Of a stretch of DNA of 64,000 bases, positions 23,457 to 31,858 are shown piece by piece. The notes under the pieces were generated by a model. The model searched no databases and had not been told where the DNA came from. It was given only the letters and a program-made list of their open reading frames with translations. Source of the stretch: Pelosinus fermentans_B (GTDB lineage Bacteria > Bacillota > Negativicutes > DSM-13327); the NCBI GenBank assembly GCA_032079965.1, contig DAMATJ010000012.1, forward strand, positions 1 to 64,000, given 5' to 3'. Made by a program: the position numbers and the translations under genes. Positions within the stretch are counted from its first letter, which is position 1, and every line of letters starts with the position of its first letter.

Positions 23457-24872
23457 ATGGTTCATGAAGGGCACGATGACTTAAATGATCTTAAACATGT
23501 GTTTGCGTCTTCCGAATATGCTGATAAATGGTATATTCAAATCTTAAATTCTATTAATAATGGGATTTTAGTAACGGATGATCAGATGATTGTTCGGTAC
23601 GTTAATGCACAATACACCCGTATTACAAGTATTAAAGAAGAGGACATACTCGGGCAGCCTCTTAAAAAGGTCCGTCCAGGTGCTAAGCTTCCCCAGGTCA
23701 TTGCAACGGGAGAAGCACTTGTTGGGGTGTACAGGCGTGAAGGAGATACCGAATATATTGTAGATATGGCTCCAATTATTGTTGAAGGAGCAATCATTGG
23801 CGGCGTGTCAGTCGTAAAGGATATTACGGAAGTTCGAAGATTGTCAGAAGAAATAAAGACCTTTGCCAAAAAGACAGGCCGGTTGAAAACCCTGGTAGAT
23901 CGCATTTATAAAGCCAAGTATACATTTGATGATATCATAGGCAGCAGCAGTTCCATTCAGGAAGCCATACGGGTGGCAAAAAGGGCAGCTCAAGGCAATG
24001 CGGATATCTTAATAACAGGAAAAAGCGGCACCGGCAAAGAGCTCTTTGCCCAAGCCATACACAACGCCAGCAATCGTGAATTCGGTCCTTTTGTCGCTTT
24101 GAATTGTGCAGCGATTGCACCTTCTTTAATTGAAAGTGAATTGTTTGGTTATGAAGAGGGAGCTTTTACGGGAGCGAAAAAAGGTGGCAGGGTTGGCTTA
24201 TTCGAAATTGCAAGCGGCGGAACGATTTTCCTGGATGAAATTGCGGAGCTGAATCTGGAAGTTCAGGCCAAATTATTGCGTGTACTGCAGGAACGGTCCA
24301 TACGGCGTGTTGGTGAAACCAGTGAGGTTTCCGTTGATATTCGGGTGATGGCTGCTACCAATAAGGATTTATATCAGATGGTGCAGGACGGTAAATTCCG
24401 TGCTGATGTTTACTATCGCCTGAATGTGTTAAATGTACATTTGCCGCCCCTTGCAGAACGAGGGCAGGATATTATTTTACTGGCCAATCAGTTCTTCCAA
24501 TTTTATTTTCAAAAGATTGGCAGGACCTTTGAGGTGGATAAGCAGATCCTAAAAGCACTACTGCACTATTCATGGTCTGGTAATGTACGGGAATTGCGCA
24601 ATGTGATTGAGTATGCGGTTAATATGTGTGAGGATAATGTGATTACAACTCTTCATCTGCCTAAATGGTTTAAGGTAGATGATGAAGCAAGAAATTCGAT
24701 CCACTCCTTGTCCCAGATGGTTCAGGAATTTGAAAGAAGAACGATACAAAATGCCATTGCCCATTATGGAACGAGTGTTGAGGCGAAACAACGGATTGCC
24801 AAGGAGTTGGGAATTTCTGTTGCCACCCTTTACAATAAAATTAAAGTGGACTCGATGTCTGATGACAAATAG
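23457..24872 (+). CDS. sigma-54-dependent transcriptional activator (PAS-AAA+-Fis)
   Basis: 471 residues. A PAS sensor domain lies at about residues 20-125 (LNSINNGILVTDDQMIVRYVN; GVSVVKDITEVRRL). The AAA+ domain at about 155-390 has Walker A GKSGTGKE, the sigma-54 contact loop GAFTGAKKGG, and Walker B GGTIFLDEIAEL. The C-terminus is a Fis-type helix-turn-helix, AKELGISVATLYNKIK. No receiver domain is present, so it probably responds to a small ligand or redox state through PAS. Two consensus sigma-54 promoters lie nearby (18166 and 25109), each preceded by repeated TTTCT-N8-AGAAA dyads that are good candidates for its binding sites. ATG 23457 follows TTAGGAGG. Confidence 0.92.
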   Translation: MVHEGHDDLNDLKHVFASSEYADKWYIQILNSINNGILVTDDQMIVRYVNAQYTRITSIKEEDILGQPLKKVRPGAKLPQVIATGEALVGVYRREGDTEYIVDMAPIIVEGAIIGGVSVVKDITEVRRLSEEIKTFAKKTGRLKTLVDRIYKAKYTFDDIIGSSSSIQEAIRVAKRAAQGNADILITGKSGTGKELFAQAIHNASNREFGPFVALNCAAIAPSLIESELFGYEEGAFTGAKKGGRVGLFEIASGGTIFLDEIAELNLEVQAKLLRVLQERSIRRVGETSEVSVDIRVMAATNKDLYQMVQDGKFRADVYYRLNVLNVHLPPLAERGQDIILLANQFFQFYFQKIGRTFEVDKQILKALLHYSWSGNVRELRNVIEYAVNMCEDNVITTLHLPKWFKVDDEARNSIHSLSQMVQEFERRTIQNAIAHYGTSVEAKQRIAKELGISVATLYNKIKVDSMSDDK

Positions 24873-24873
24873 G

Positions 24874-24921
24874 TTTCTAATTATTAAGAAAATCAGAAGA
24901 AAATTTCTTGATAATTAGAAA
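24874..24921 (+). promoter_or_regulatory. two candidate activator-binding dyads (also form a hairpin)
   Basis: TTTCTAATTATTAAGAAA (24874-24891) and TTTCTTGATAATTAGAAA (24904-24921) each have the form TTTCT-N8-AGAAA and are 30 bases apart centre to centre (three helical turns). They are also inverted copies of each other (17 of 18) and would fold as a hairpin just after the activator stop codon. The same dyad upstream of the other sigma-54 promoter favours protein binding; a terminator role is possible as well. Confidence 0.55.
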
Positions 24922-25062
24922 GGATATGAAGGTGGTTTTTAACAAGGGTATTTGCTGCAGAAATGCAGCGATTGCGATTTGTTCAGCCCCTGGATAGGAA
25001 TGGCTGAGATTCAGGTGGATCCAATCGAGCAATTCTTCTTTATAAAAAAATAGAAATAAGTG

Positions 25063-25092
25063 AAGGAGCCATTTCTTATGGCTCCTTTATTT
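25063..25092 (+). terminator. intrinsic terminator upstream of the CoA-transferase operon
   Basis: AAGGAGCCA and TGGCTCCTT pair around TTTCTTA, followed by TATTTATT. It insulates the sigma-54 operon from transcription of the activator gene. Confidence 0.7.
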
Positions 25093-25108
25093 ATTGGCAT
25101 AGAGGGGT

Positions 25109-25124
25109 TGGCATGATTTTTGCA
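25109..25124 (+). promoter_or_regulatory. sigma-54 promoter of the CoA-transferase/thiolase operon
   Basis: TGGCATGATTTTTGCA fits TGGCAYRN4TTGCW fully. It is 62 bases upstream of ATG 25186 and differs from the 18166 promoter only in the spacer, which argues for shared control. Confidence 0.88.
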
Positions 25125-25185
25125 ATTCATTTAGCTACAAGAAGTGATGGGATGAACTGCTTTTTAGTTAAAGGAGGAGCACGGG

Positions 25186-25845
25186 ATGAGTAAGGTTATA
25201 AGTCAAGAAGAACTAGCTGCCCTTTTTGAAGATAAGGTGTCAGTCATGATGGGCGGATTTATGGGAGTTGGAGCACCGGCAGCCTTAGTCCGCATATTAG
25301 TAGAGCAAGGTGTGAAAGATCTTACGCTGATTACCAGTGATACAGCTACACCTGATACAGGTGTGGGGCCATTGATCGTGAACCGGCAGGTAAAAAAGAT
25401 CATTGCCTCGCATATTGGGACAAATCCAGAAACCGGCAGGCAGATGATTGCTGGCGAGACCGAAGTTGAGCTTGTACCTCAGGGGACTCTTGCTGAAAGA
25501 ATTCGAGCTGGTGGTGCTGGTTTAGGAGGCATTTTGACTCCTACAGGGTTGGGAACAGTGGTGGAGGAAGGCAAAGAAAAATTACTGGTGAATGGGAAAG
25601 AGTATCTCCTGGAATTGCCTTTAAGAGCCGATATCGCTCTATTGAAAGCATATAAGGCCGATAAAGCCGGTAACCTGGTATATCGTCAGTCGGCGCGAAA
25701 TTTTAATCCAATTATGGCATTAGCCGCAGACTTGGTGATTGTGGAAGTGGAAGAAGTGGTTGAAGTGGGCGAGATTAAGCCGGATGAAGTAATGACCCCA
25801 GGGATTCTGGTTGACAAAGTTGTCTGCTGCGGGAGGATTTCGTAA
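25186..25845 (+). CDS. 3-oxoacid CoA-transferase subunit A (AtoD-like)
   Basis: 219 residues. The alpha-subunit pattern is clear: MMGGFMGVGAPAALVRILVEQGVKDLTLI, the IGTNPETGRQM segment, VPQGTLAERIRAGGAGLGGILTPTG, and YRQSARNFNPIMALAADLVIVEVEE. With the next gene it forms a heteromeric CoA transferase that activates acetoacetate or a similar 3-oxo or short-chain acid with acetyl-CoA as donor, in the cytoplasm. It is the first gene behind the sigma-54 promoter at 25109. Its stop overlaps the start of subunit B by one base (TAATG), which gives coupled, equal synthesis. Confidence 0.9.
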   Translation: MSKVISQEELAALFEDKVSVMMGGFMGVGAPAALVRILVEQGVKDLTLITSDTATPDTGVGPLIVNRQVKKIIASHIGTNPETGRQMIAGETEVELVPQGTLAERIRAGGAGLGGILTPTGLGTVVEEGKEKLLVNGKEYLLELPLRADIALLKAYKADKAGNLVYRQSARNFNPIMALAADLVIVEVEEVVEVGEIKPDEVMTPGILVDKVVCCGRIS

Positions 25846-26519
25846 TGAAAACATACAGTGCAAAAGAATTAATCGCTTGTAGAGTGGCTGGAGAAATGCG
25901 CGACGGGGATGTAGTAAATTTGGGAATTGGCTTGCCTACACTCGTTTCTAATTATTTACCGGAGGGCATTAACATAACCTTGCAGTCAGAAAATGGTTTT
26001 GTCGGACTGGCTCCTGTTGGCAGTGAGGTCGATCCTGATTTAGTGAATGCGGGAGGGAAACCTTCAGGTATTTTTCCAGGAGGAGCTACTTTTGACAGTT
26101 TCATGTCTTTTGCCTTGATTCGGGGCGGTCATGTAGATGTGACTGTGCTTGGTGGATTGCAGGTTGATCAGGATGGTAATTTGGCAAATTGGATGATCCC
26201 TGGGAAAATGGTTCCAGGCATGGGTGGTGCCATGGATTTAGTAGCTGGAGCGAAGAAGGTAATTGTTGCCATGGAGCATACAGCAAAAGATGGGGCAGCA
26301 AAAATCCTGAAAACATGCAGCCTTCCTTTAACAGGTAAAGGGGTTGTATCTCTAATTGTTACAGAGCTTGCTGTAATTAAAGTAACATCAGATGGGCTGC
26401 TGCTAGAAGAAATCTCACCTTTTACAACCGTAGAAGAAGTGGTTGCCAAGACAGAAGCAAAACTTATAATTTCTGATCATGTTGGGGTGATGAAGGGCTT
26501 AGAGCAATTAGAAAAGTAA
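25845..26519 (+). CDS. 3-oxoacid CoA-transferase subunit B (AtoA-like)
   Basis: 224 residues. The catalytic Glu, which forms the glutamyl-CoA intermediate, is in LQSENGFVGL about residue 48. Other marks are GDVVNLGIGLPTLVSNYL and GAMDLVAGAKKVIVAMEH. It pairs with the preceding alpha subunit and lies 73 bases ahead of the thiolase gene, giving the same trio as acetoacetate degradation (atoDAB). The chemistry expected is: free 3-oxoacid plus acetyl-CoA gives 3-oxoacyl-CoA, then thiolase splits it. The real substrate depends on the AtuA operon under the same type of promoter. Confidence 0.9.
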   Translation: MKTYSAKELIACRVAGEMRDGDVVNLGIGLPTLVSNYLPEGINITLQSENGFVGLAPVGSEVDPDLVNAGGKPSGIFPGGATFDSFMSFALIRGGHVDVTVLGGLQVDQDGNLANWMIPGKMVPGMGGAMDLVAGAKKVIVAMEHTAKDGAAKILKTCSLPLTGKGVVSLIVTELAVIKVTSDGLLLEEISPFTTVEEVVAKTEAKLIISDHVGVMKGLEQLEK

Positions 26520-26592
26520 GTATGAGAACAGGATTCCGTTATAAATCGTAATTAGGGTTTATATAGAAAGACTACAAAAGGTGGCTGGTAAA

Positions 26593-27774
26593 ATGAAAGA
26601 AGTTGTAATTGTGAGTGCAGTTCGTACTGCAATTGGTGCTTATAATGGCAGTCTTGCGGATGTTTCTGCTGTAGAACTGGGAGCATTGGTCATTAAGGAA
26701 GCGATTAGAAGAGCCAATATCGATCCATCACAAGTAAGTGAAGTCATAATGGGTAATGTACTGCAGGCTGGTTTAGGACAAAATCCTGCTCGTCAAGCTG
26801 CTCTTAAAGCGGGAGTGCCGCTTCAGATTCCTGCCTTGAGCATTAATAAGGTATGCGGTTCCGGTTTAGAAGCTGTAAATCTGGCAGCTCGGACTATTTT
26901 AGCTGGCGATGGGGATGTGGTAGTAGCCGGTGGTATGGAAAGCATGAGTAATGCCCCTTATTTACTGGAAAAAGCACGTCGGGGTTATCGGATGGGGCAT
27001 AGCGAATTAATTGATTCCATGATTAAGGATGGTCTATGGTGTGCAACTAATGATTATCATATGGGCATTACTGCAGAAAATGTAGCACAGCAATATGGCA
27101 TTACTCGCCACATGCAGGATGAGTTAGCAGCCAGCAGCCAGGGAAAGGCACTGCATGCCATTCTGGAAGGCCGTTTCGAAGATGAAATTATCCCTGTAGT
27201 GATTCCTCAGAAAAAAGGGGAGCCAATTGTTTTTGCTGCTGATGAACATCCCAAAAAAGGAACTACCGTTGAGAAATTAGCAGCATTACGTACTGCTTTT
27301 AAGAAAGATGGCACTGTAACAGCAGGAAATGCTTCCGGTCTGAATGATGGAGCTGCTGCATTGGTTGTGATGTCCTTGGATAAAGCGAAGGAACTAGGTC
27401 TTACACCAATCGCTCGTTTTGTTTCTTCCGGTTCTGCTGGCGTTGATCCTGGTATTATGGGGATCGGACCAGTGCCTGCGACGCAAAAGGCACTGGATAA
27501 AGCGAAACTGACGGTAGCAGACTTAGATTTAATTGAGGCGAATGAAGCCTTTGCCGCTCAATTTCTAGCTGTGGGTAAGGAATTGGGTTTTGATCAGAGC
27601 AAGGTGAATGTAAATGGGGGGGCTATTGCTCTTGGACATCCGGTGGGCGCGAGTGGTGCCAGAATTTTAGTGACACTGCTGTATGCCATGAAACAACGAG
27701 ATGCGAAAGTAGGCTTGGCAACACTATGCATTGGCGGAGGCCAGGGCGTAGCAACAATTGTCGAAAAGATGTAA
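26593..27774 (+). CDS. acetyl-CoA acetyltransferase (thiolase)
   Basis: 393 residues from ATG 26593; AAAGGTGG 8 bases upstream makes this a better start than the in-frame GTG 26581, which overlaps the ribosome site. Family residues: nucleophile Cys about 88 in NKVCGSGLEAV, GGMESMSNAPYLL, His in GHPVGASGARI about 349, and the second Cys in LCIGGGQG about 379. It condenses or, here more likely, cleaves acetoacetyl-CoA or a related 3-oxoacyl-CoA with CoA. It is the last gene of the sigma-54 operon; the terminator at 27778 follows directly. Confidence 0.93.
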   Translation: MKEVVIVSAVRTAIGAYNGSLADVSAVELGALVIKEAIRRANIDPSQVSEVIMGNVLQAGLGQNPARQAALKAGVPLQIPALSINKVCGSGLEAVNLAARTILAGDGDVVVAGGMESMSNAPYLLEKARRGYRMGHSELIDSMIKDGLWCATNDYHMGITAENVAQQYGITRHMQDELAASSQGKALHAILEGRFEDEIIPVVIPQKKGEPIVFAADEHPKKGTTVEKLAALRTAFKKDGTVTAGNASGLNDGAAALVVMSLDKAKELGLTPIARFVSSGSAGVDPGIMGIGPVPATQKALDKAKLTVADLDLIEANEAFAAQFLAVGKELGFDQSKVNVNGGAIALGHPVGASGARILVTLLYAMKQRDAKVGLATLCIGGGQGVATIVEKM

Positions 27775-27777
27775 TAC

Positions 27778-27817
27778 ACGAGTGGCTGTCATATCTATGC
27801 AGCCACTCGTTCTTTTT
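27778..27817 (+). terminator. terminator after the thiolase gene
   Basis: ACGAGTGGCTG (27778-27788) pairs with CAGCCACTCGT (27800-27810), followed by TCTTTTTT. Confidence 0.88.
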
Positions 27818-28011
27818 TATCCTTTGCCTGTTCACGCGGCCTATAGCTGTTTTCCGCGGGAGCGCTATGTTCTTTAGAAGGACTTTAGTGTATAATGGTG
27901 AATAAATACTATAGTGTCATATATAAGAACGGTTATTTTGATAATACTTGTATATTGGCTTGATATAAGGACAAAAATATGGAATGTCTATAGTGAGAGG
28001 AGAGATTTTTT

Positions 28012-28419
28012 ATGCAAATAAAACGTGTTGATTCAACTATTAATACAAATAAACTGCAAGAGTCGAAGGAATTCTATATGAAGCATTTTGATTTTCAATT
28101 AGTATATGAAAGTGATTGGTACATAGAATTAATTGCAAAGGACTTGCCGACCAATGGTATTAGCTTTACATTACCCCAAAGAGAAGAAGGGGAGTTTTTT
28201 AATGGAAAGGGTTTAATTATTTCCTTCCAGGTGGATGATGTAGACGCTGAATATAAGCGCCTCAAGGAAGAAGGCGTCATTATATATCAAGAGATGCAGG
28301 ATAAGCATTGGGGTGAAAGAAGCTTTGTAGTGAATGACCCAAATGGTATTCATCTATACATTTATACACCGATTTCCCCAACACCCGAATACCAAAAGAT
28401 TTATGATTCTTTTAAATAA
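28012..28419 (+). CDS. VOC/glyoxalase-family protein
   Basis: 135 residues with two beta-alpha-beta-beta-beta halves of the vicinal-oxygen-chelate fold: STINTNKLQESKEFYMKHFDFQLVYES first, then ISFQVDDVDAEYKRLKEEGV, the GERSFVVNDPNGIHLYIY metal-site strand and a C-terminal helix. Members include glyoxalase I, dioxygenases and antibiotic-binding proteins; Glu at the end of the metal strand is replaced by Tyr here (HLYIYT), so it may be a binding protein or use different ligands. It is transcribed alone, with AGGAGAG before ATG 28012 and a terminator after it. Confidence 0.78.
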   Translation: MQIKRVDSTINTNKLQESKEFYMKHFDFQLVYESDWYIELIAKDLPTNGISFTLPQREEGEFFNGKGLIISFQVDDVDAEYKRLKEEGVIIYQEMQDKHWGERSFVVNDPNGIHLYIYTPISPTPEYQKIYDSFK

Positions 28420-28436
28420 GAGTAGAGTATTGAGAA

Positions 28437-28468
28437 AGCAGCCATTTTGAAAAGTGGCTGCTTTTTTT
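28437..28468 (+). terminator. terminator after the VOC gene
   Basis: AGCAGCCA (28437-28444) pairs with TGGCTGCT (28455-28462), followed by TTTTTT. Confidence 0.88.
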
Positions 28469-28536
28469 AGCATCCGAATTTATAATTTTTGAGGAGAACG
28501 TTGAAACACAAAGGAGAGTAAAAATTAAAACCTTTT

Positions 28537-28630
28537 GAACCGCGAAGGTACGAAGAACAGGAAGGACACGAAGGGGGCCATACTTACTATTCCTTCGTGT
28601 CCTTTGTATTCTTCGCGTCTTCGCGTTTCG
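28537..28630. repeat. type-A long inverted repeat (GCGAAG family)
   Basis: Two arms of 38 bases, 28537-28574 and 28592-28629, are inverted copies with about 31 matches of 38. The left arm begins GAACCGCGAAGGTACGAAG and holds repeats of the unit CGAAG. A 17-base spacer separates the arms. There is no ribosome site or reading frame. A related, longer pair frames 54867-55180. Confidence 0.8.
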
Positions 28631-28876
28631 TTGCTTTTTTTATACTGATAAGAAGAACGGTTATTTTTTTTACGGGCATGCCAGCCTTTTTCTATTTTGT
28701 AATCACTAAATAGAGTCGAATGAATGATTAGAAAAATTTAACAAACAAGAATAGGAAAACCAAAAAAAATGTCGAAGATTATGTAATAATAATTCTTTTA
28801 TTTAAAAAATTTCCTAAATTGCCAGTTATTGATGTTTTTTTATGTCAGTTATGAAGATGCTGAATCAGGAGTGAGT
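28631..28876. other. AT-rich leader before the GGDEF/HD-GYP gene
   Basis: No gene is seen. The stretch contains poly-T and poly-A runs but no clear terminator or riboswitch. Confidence 0.35.
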
Positions 28877-31498
28877 ATGATGAATAGAGAATCTATACCA
28901 AAAAGTCCATTGGGTATTGCAATTATTTATATTTTATTAGGCAGTGTATGGGTATTGTTTTCAGATAGCATGATTGAGCAAATATTTAATGATATAAAGA
29001 TCATCACTGCTTTAGCCATATCAAAGGGCTGGTTTTTTATTTTATGTACGGGGTGGTTGCTCTATCGTCTTATTAAGCAGTCTCAGAAAACATTAATGAC
29101 ACAAAACATTGCTCTTGAGGTTTTAGGCGAAGAGCGCTTAGCGTCAGAAGAAGAATTGCGGCAGCAGCTAGATGAGCTGCTCAGCCGTGAAGAGGAAATT
29201 CGCAGACAAAACTTAGTGCTGGTTTCACTGAATGAAACTGCTTTGGGACTTATGAACCGTTTGAATTCAAATGAATTATTACGGGATATCGTTGTAAGTG
29301 CAGCGAAACTTATTAATACGCCTCATGGATATCTATGTTTAATCGATGAAGAACAGGGCGTTTGCAGAAGGCTGATCGGTACAGGTGCCTATGAAGGGGA
29401 GACTGGCCGCCTGGATAAGCTGACGGATGGGCTGGTTGGGGAAGTGTACAGGATCGGGAAAATTAAAGTGGTCGATGATTATAGTACATGGGAGAAACGT
29501 TTTACAGATCCCTATTTTGACAATATGCATTGTACGGTACAGGTGCCTTTTAAGTCAGAAGGAAAAGTATTTGGCACATTAGGCTTGTCCTTTGCTGAGC
29601 CAGAAAGGAGGTTTAAAGTAAGTGAACTTGATTTATTAACACGCTTTGCTGAATTAGCTTCGATTGCTCTTGATAATGCCAATTTATTTACTACCTATAA
29701 AACTGAGCTTATAGAACGCAGACAAACCCAAAAAGCTTTACAGATCTCTCAAGCCAATTATCGGGCAATATTTGATGCAGCCAGTGATGGAATTATTGTT
29801 CATGATGCTGCTACAGGAGAAATTATCGATAGTAATCAAAAGGTTGAAGAGTTGTATGGTTTTTCTCGTGAGGAAATGATTTCACGAGGTTTAGATGGAC
29901 TGGGCAATCATCAATTACCCTATAGTGGGAAGGATGCGTTAGAATGGATTCACCGGGCTGCGGCGGGAAAATCCCAGCTTTTTGAATGGATGATCCAAAG
30001 GAAAAATGGAGAAAACATCTGGGTGGAAATTAATTTGAAAAATGCCGAAATTGCTGGAAGAGAGTGTATATTAGCTGTAATCCGTGATATTCGGAGACGA
30101 AAGCGAAGGGAAATCGAGCTTCATAAAATTCAAAGTAACAATCAGGCACTGATTAATGCCATTCCGGATAATATGTTTCTTATACGGTGTGACAGTATTA
30201 TAATGGATTGCAAAATAAATAGTCCCCATTTGTACTATTTATGCTCCGATGAAATCATTGGGGAAAGTGTTTTTCAAGTCTTTCAGCCAAATCTTGCCGA
30301 ACAGACGATGGACGCAGTCGTGGAAGCGGTTACGCGTGGAAAGCTGCAAATCTATGAATTCCAAATGACAAAGGACCAAAATCAATATTATTTTGAAGCA
30401 CGGATTGTACCAAGTGGTGACGAGGAAGTTCTGGCAATTGTCCGCGATGTAACGAATCGAAGGCAAATCGAGGAAAAGCTGGCTTATTTGAGCCAGCATG
30501 ATGCAATGACTGGTTTATACAATCGGGCCTATTTCGAAGAAGAAATGAGAAGAATGAGCGCTATACGCAATGTGGCTGCAGGGATTATCATTTGTGATTT
30601 GGACGGCTTAAAACTTGTGAATGATACGTTAGGTCATAGTATGGGCGATGAAGTTTTGAAAGCTGTCGCTGGTGTTCTTAAAAAGGCATTTCATCCACAG
30701 GATTTAATTGCGCGAATTGGCGGAGATGAATTTGCTGTACTGCTTCCTTCTAATTCCCGATCCGCTTTTAAAATTGCTTGTTCTCGTATTCATAAATTAA
30801 TCGAAGAATACAATGGCAGCAGGCCTATTGTACCTCTTAGCTTGTCGATCGGATTTGCTGTAACCAAAGAAACTCCTACGGATATGAATGCTTTGTTTAA
30901 AGAAGCAGATAACTATATGTACAGAGAAAAATTGCAGCGTCATCAAAGTAACAAAAATACAATTGTTCAAGCATTAATGAGTGCCTTAGAAGCTCGAGAC
31001 TTTATTACAGAGGGACATGGCGAACGGATGAAGGAATTCATAGTGTCTTTGGCAAATGCCGCAGGTGTACCTAAGCAAAGCTTTGCAGATCTTCGCCTTT
31101 TTGCTCAATATCATGACTTGGGAAAAGTTGGAATATCTGATGAGATTTTATTTAAGCCATTTCCGTTCACTAAAGAAGAATTTACAATTATGAAACAGCA
31201 TTCAGAAATTGGTTATCGTATCGCCCAAACCACTCCAGAATTAGAACCAATTTCGGAGTGGATACTAAAGCATCATGAAAGGTGGGATGGAACAGGATAC
31301 CCTTTGGGTATTGGAGGTAATGAAATTCCTGTGGAATGCCGTATTTTATCCATTGTAGATTCGTATGATGCTATGACCAATGATCGTCCTCAACGCAAAG
31401 CAATGAGTCATGAAACTGCAATCGCCGAACTGCGCAAATGCGCAGGCACCCAATTTGATCCTCGTTTAGTGGAGTTATTTATACAATTACTAGTTTGA
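28877..31498 (+). CDS. membrane signalling protein: GAF-PAS-PAS-GGDEF-HD-GYP
   Basis: 873 residues from ATG 28877 (ATG-ATG; AGGAG 5-8 bases upstream). Two N-terminal membrane spans (GIAIIYILLGSVWVLFS; ISKGWFFILCTGWLLY) precede a coiled helix, a GAF domain at about residues 115-285, and two PAS domains (NYRAIFDAASDGIIVHDAATGE; NQALINAIPDNMFLIR). The GGDEF domain has the intact RIGGDEFAVLLP active site. The HD-GYP domain has YHDLGKVGI and HHERWDGTGYP, the metal-binding and GYP marks. It can in principle both make and break cyclic-di-GMP; which activity dominates is not visible. Transcribed alone. Confidence 0.9.
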   Translation: MMNRESIPKSPLGIAIIYILLGSVWVLFSDSMIEQIFNDIKIITALAISKGWFFILCTGWLLYRLIKQSQKTLMTQNIALEVLGEERLASEEELRQQLDELLSREEEIRRQNLVLVSLNETALGLMNRLNSNELLRDIVVSAAKLINTPHGYLCLIDEEQGVCRRLIGTGAYEGETGRLDKLTDGLVGEVYRIGKIKVVDDYSTWEKRFTDPYFDNMHCTVQVPFKSEGKVFGTLGLSFAEPERRFKVSELDLLTRFAELASIALDNANLFTTYKTELIERRQTQKALQISQANYRAIFDAASDGIIVHDAATGEIIDSNQKVEELYGFSREEMISRGLDGLGNHQLPYSGKDALEWIHRAAAGKSQLFEWMIQRKNGENIWVEINLKNAEIAGRECILAVIRDIRRRKRREIELHKIQSNNQALINAIPDNMFLIRCDSIIMDCKINSPHLYYLCSDEIIGESVFQVFQPNLAEQTMDAVVEAVTRGKLQIYEFQMTKDQNQYYFEARIVPSGDEEVLAIVRDVTNRRQIEEKLAYLSQHDAMTGLYNRAYFEEEMRRMSAIRNVAAGIIICDLDGLKLVNDTLGHSMGDEVLKAVAGVLKKAFHPQDLIARIGGDEFAVLLPSNSRSAFKIACSRIHKLIEEYNGSRPIVPLSLSIGFAVTKETPTDMNALFKEADNYMYREKLQRHQSNKNTIVQALMSALEARDFITEGHGERMKEFIVSLANAAGVPKQSFADLRLFAQYHDLGKVGISDEILFKPFPFTKEEFTIMKQHSEIGYRIAQTTPELEPISEWILKHHERWDGTGYPLGIGGNEIPVECRILSIVDSYDAMTNDRPQRKAMSHETAIAELRKCAGTQFDPRLVELFIQLLV

Positions 31499-31513
31499 AA
31501 AATAAAAAATAAT

Positions 31514-31601
31514 GAACCGCAGAGGCGCAGAGAACACAGAGAAGATATTGGGTTTAAAATATTCTATCCTCTCAGTGTCCTCTGCGCCCTCTGCGGTTAA
31601 C
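31514..31601. repeat. type-B long inverted repeat (CAGAG family)
   Basis: The left arm starts GAACCGCAGAGGCGCAGAG (31514 on) and the right arm ends CCCTCTGCGGTTAAC (31601). The arms are inverted copies of about 30-33 bases with a few mismatches and indels around an AT-rich spacer. It starts 16 bases after the GGDEF/HD-GYP stop. Confidence 0.8.
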
Positions 31602-31636
31602 GTTCTCTTTACAGAAACAAAAGTAAAGATATTTTT

Positions 31637-31670
31637 ACAGATATAGCAATGCAGCTACATCTGTTTTTTT
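31637..31670 (+). terminator. intrinsic terminator
   Basis: ACAGATATAGC pairs with GCTACATCTGT (one mismatch), followed by TTTTTTT. It separates the signalling gene from the glycogen operon. Confidence 0.7.
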
Positions 31671-31858
31671 ATAAAAAAAATAATTCAAGACAGGAATATG
31701 GTATGAGTATGTCCAATATAGAAAAAGGAAAAATTTTACAAATAAATAAACCTGCTCATAAAAAAATAGTCATGTTTGGAAATGGTCGCGCATAGTATAG
31801 GAAATGGGCTGCATGAGTTTTTGTGGCATGGGTAGAAAATGAATGGGGGATTTATGTT
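31671..31858. other. leader of the glycogen operon
   Basis: AT-rich stretch with no gene. A promoter is expected here but I could not settle on one pair of boxes. Confidence 0.35.

Noticed and set aside
28537..31601. Type-A/B repeats considered as a CRISPR array
   Set aside because: Arms are inverted, not direct, and are not separated by unique spacers of constant length; no cas genes are present.
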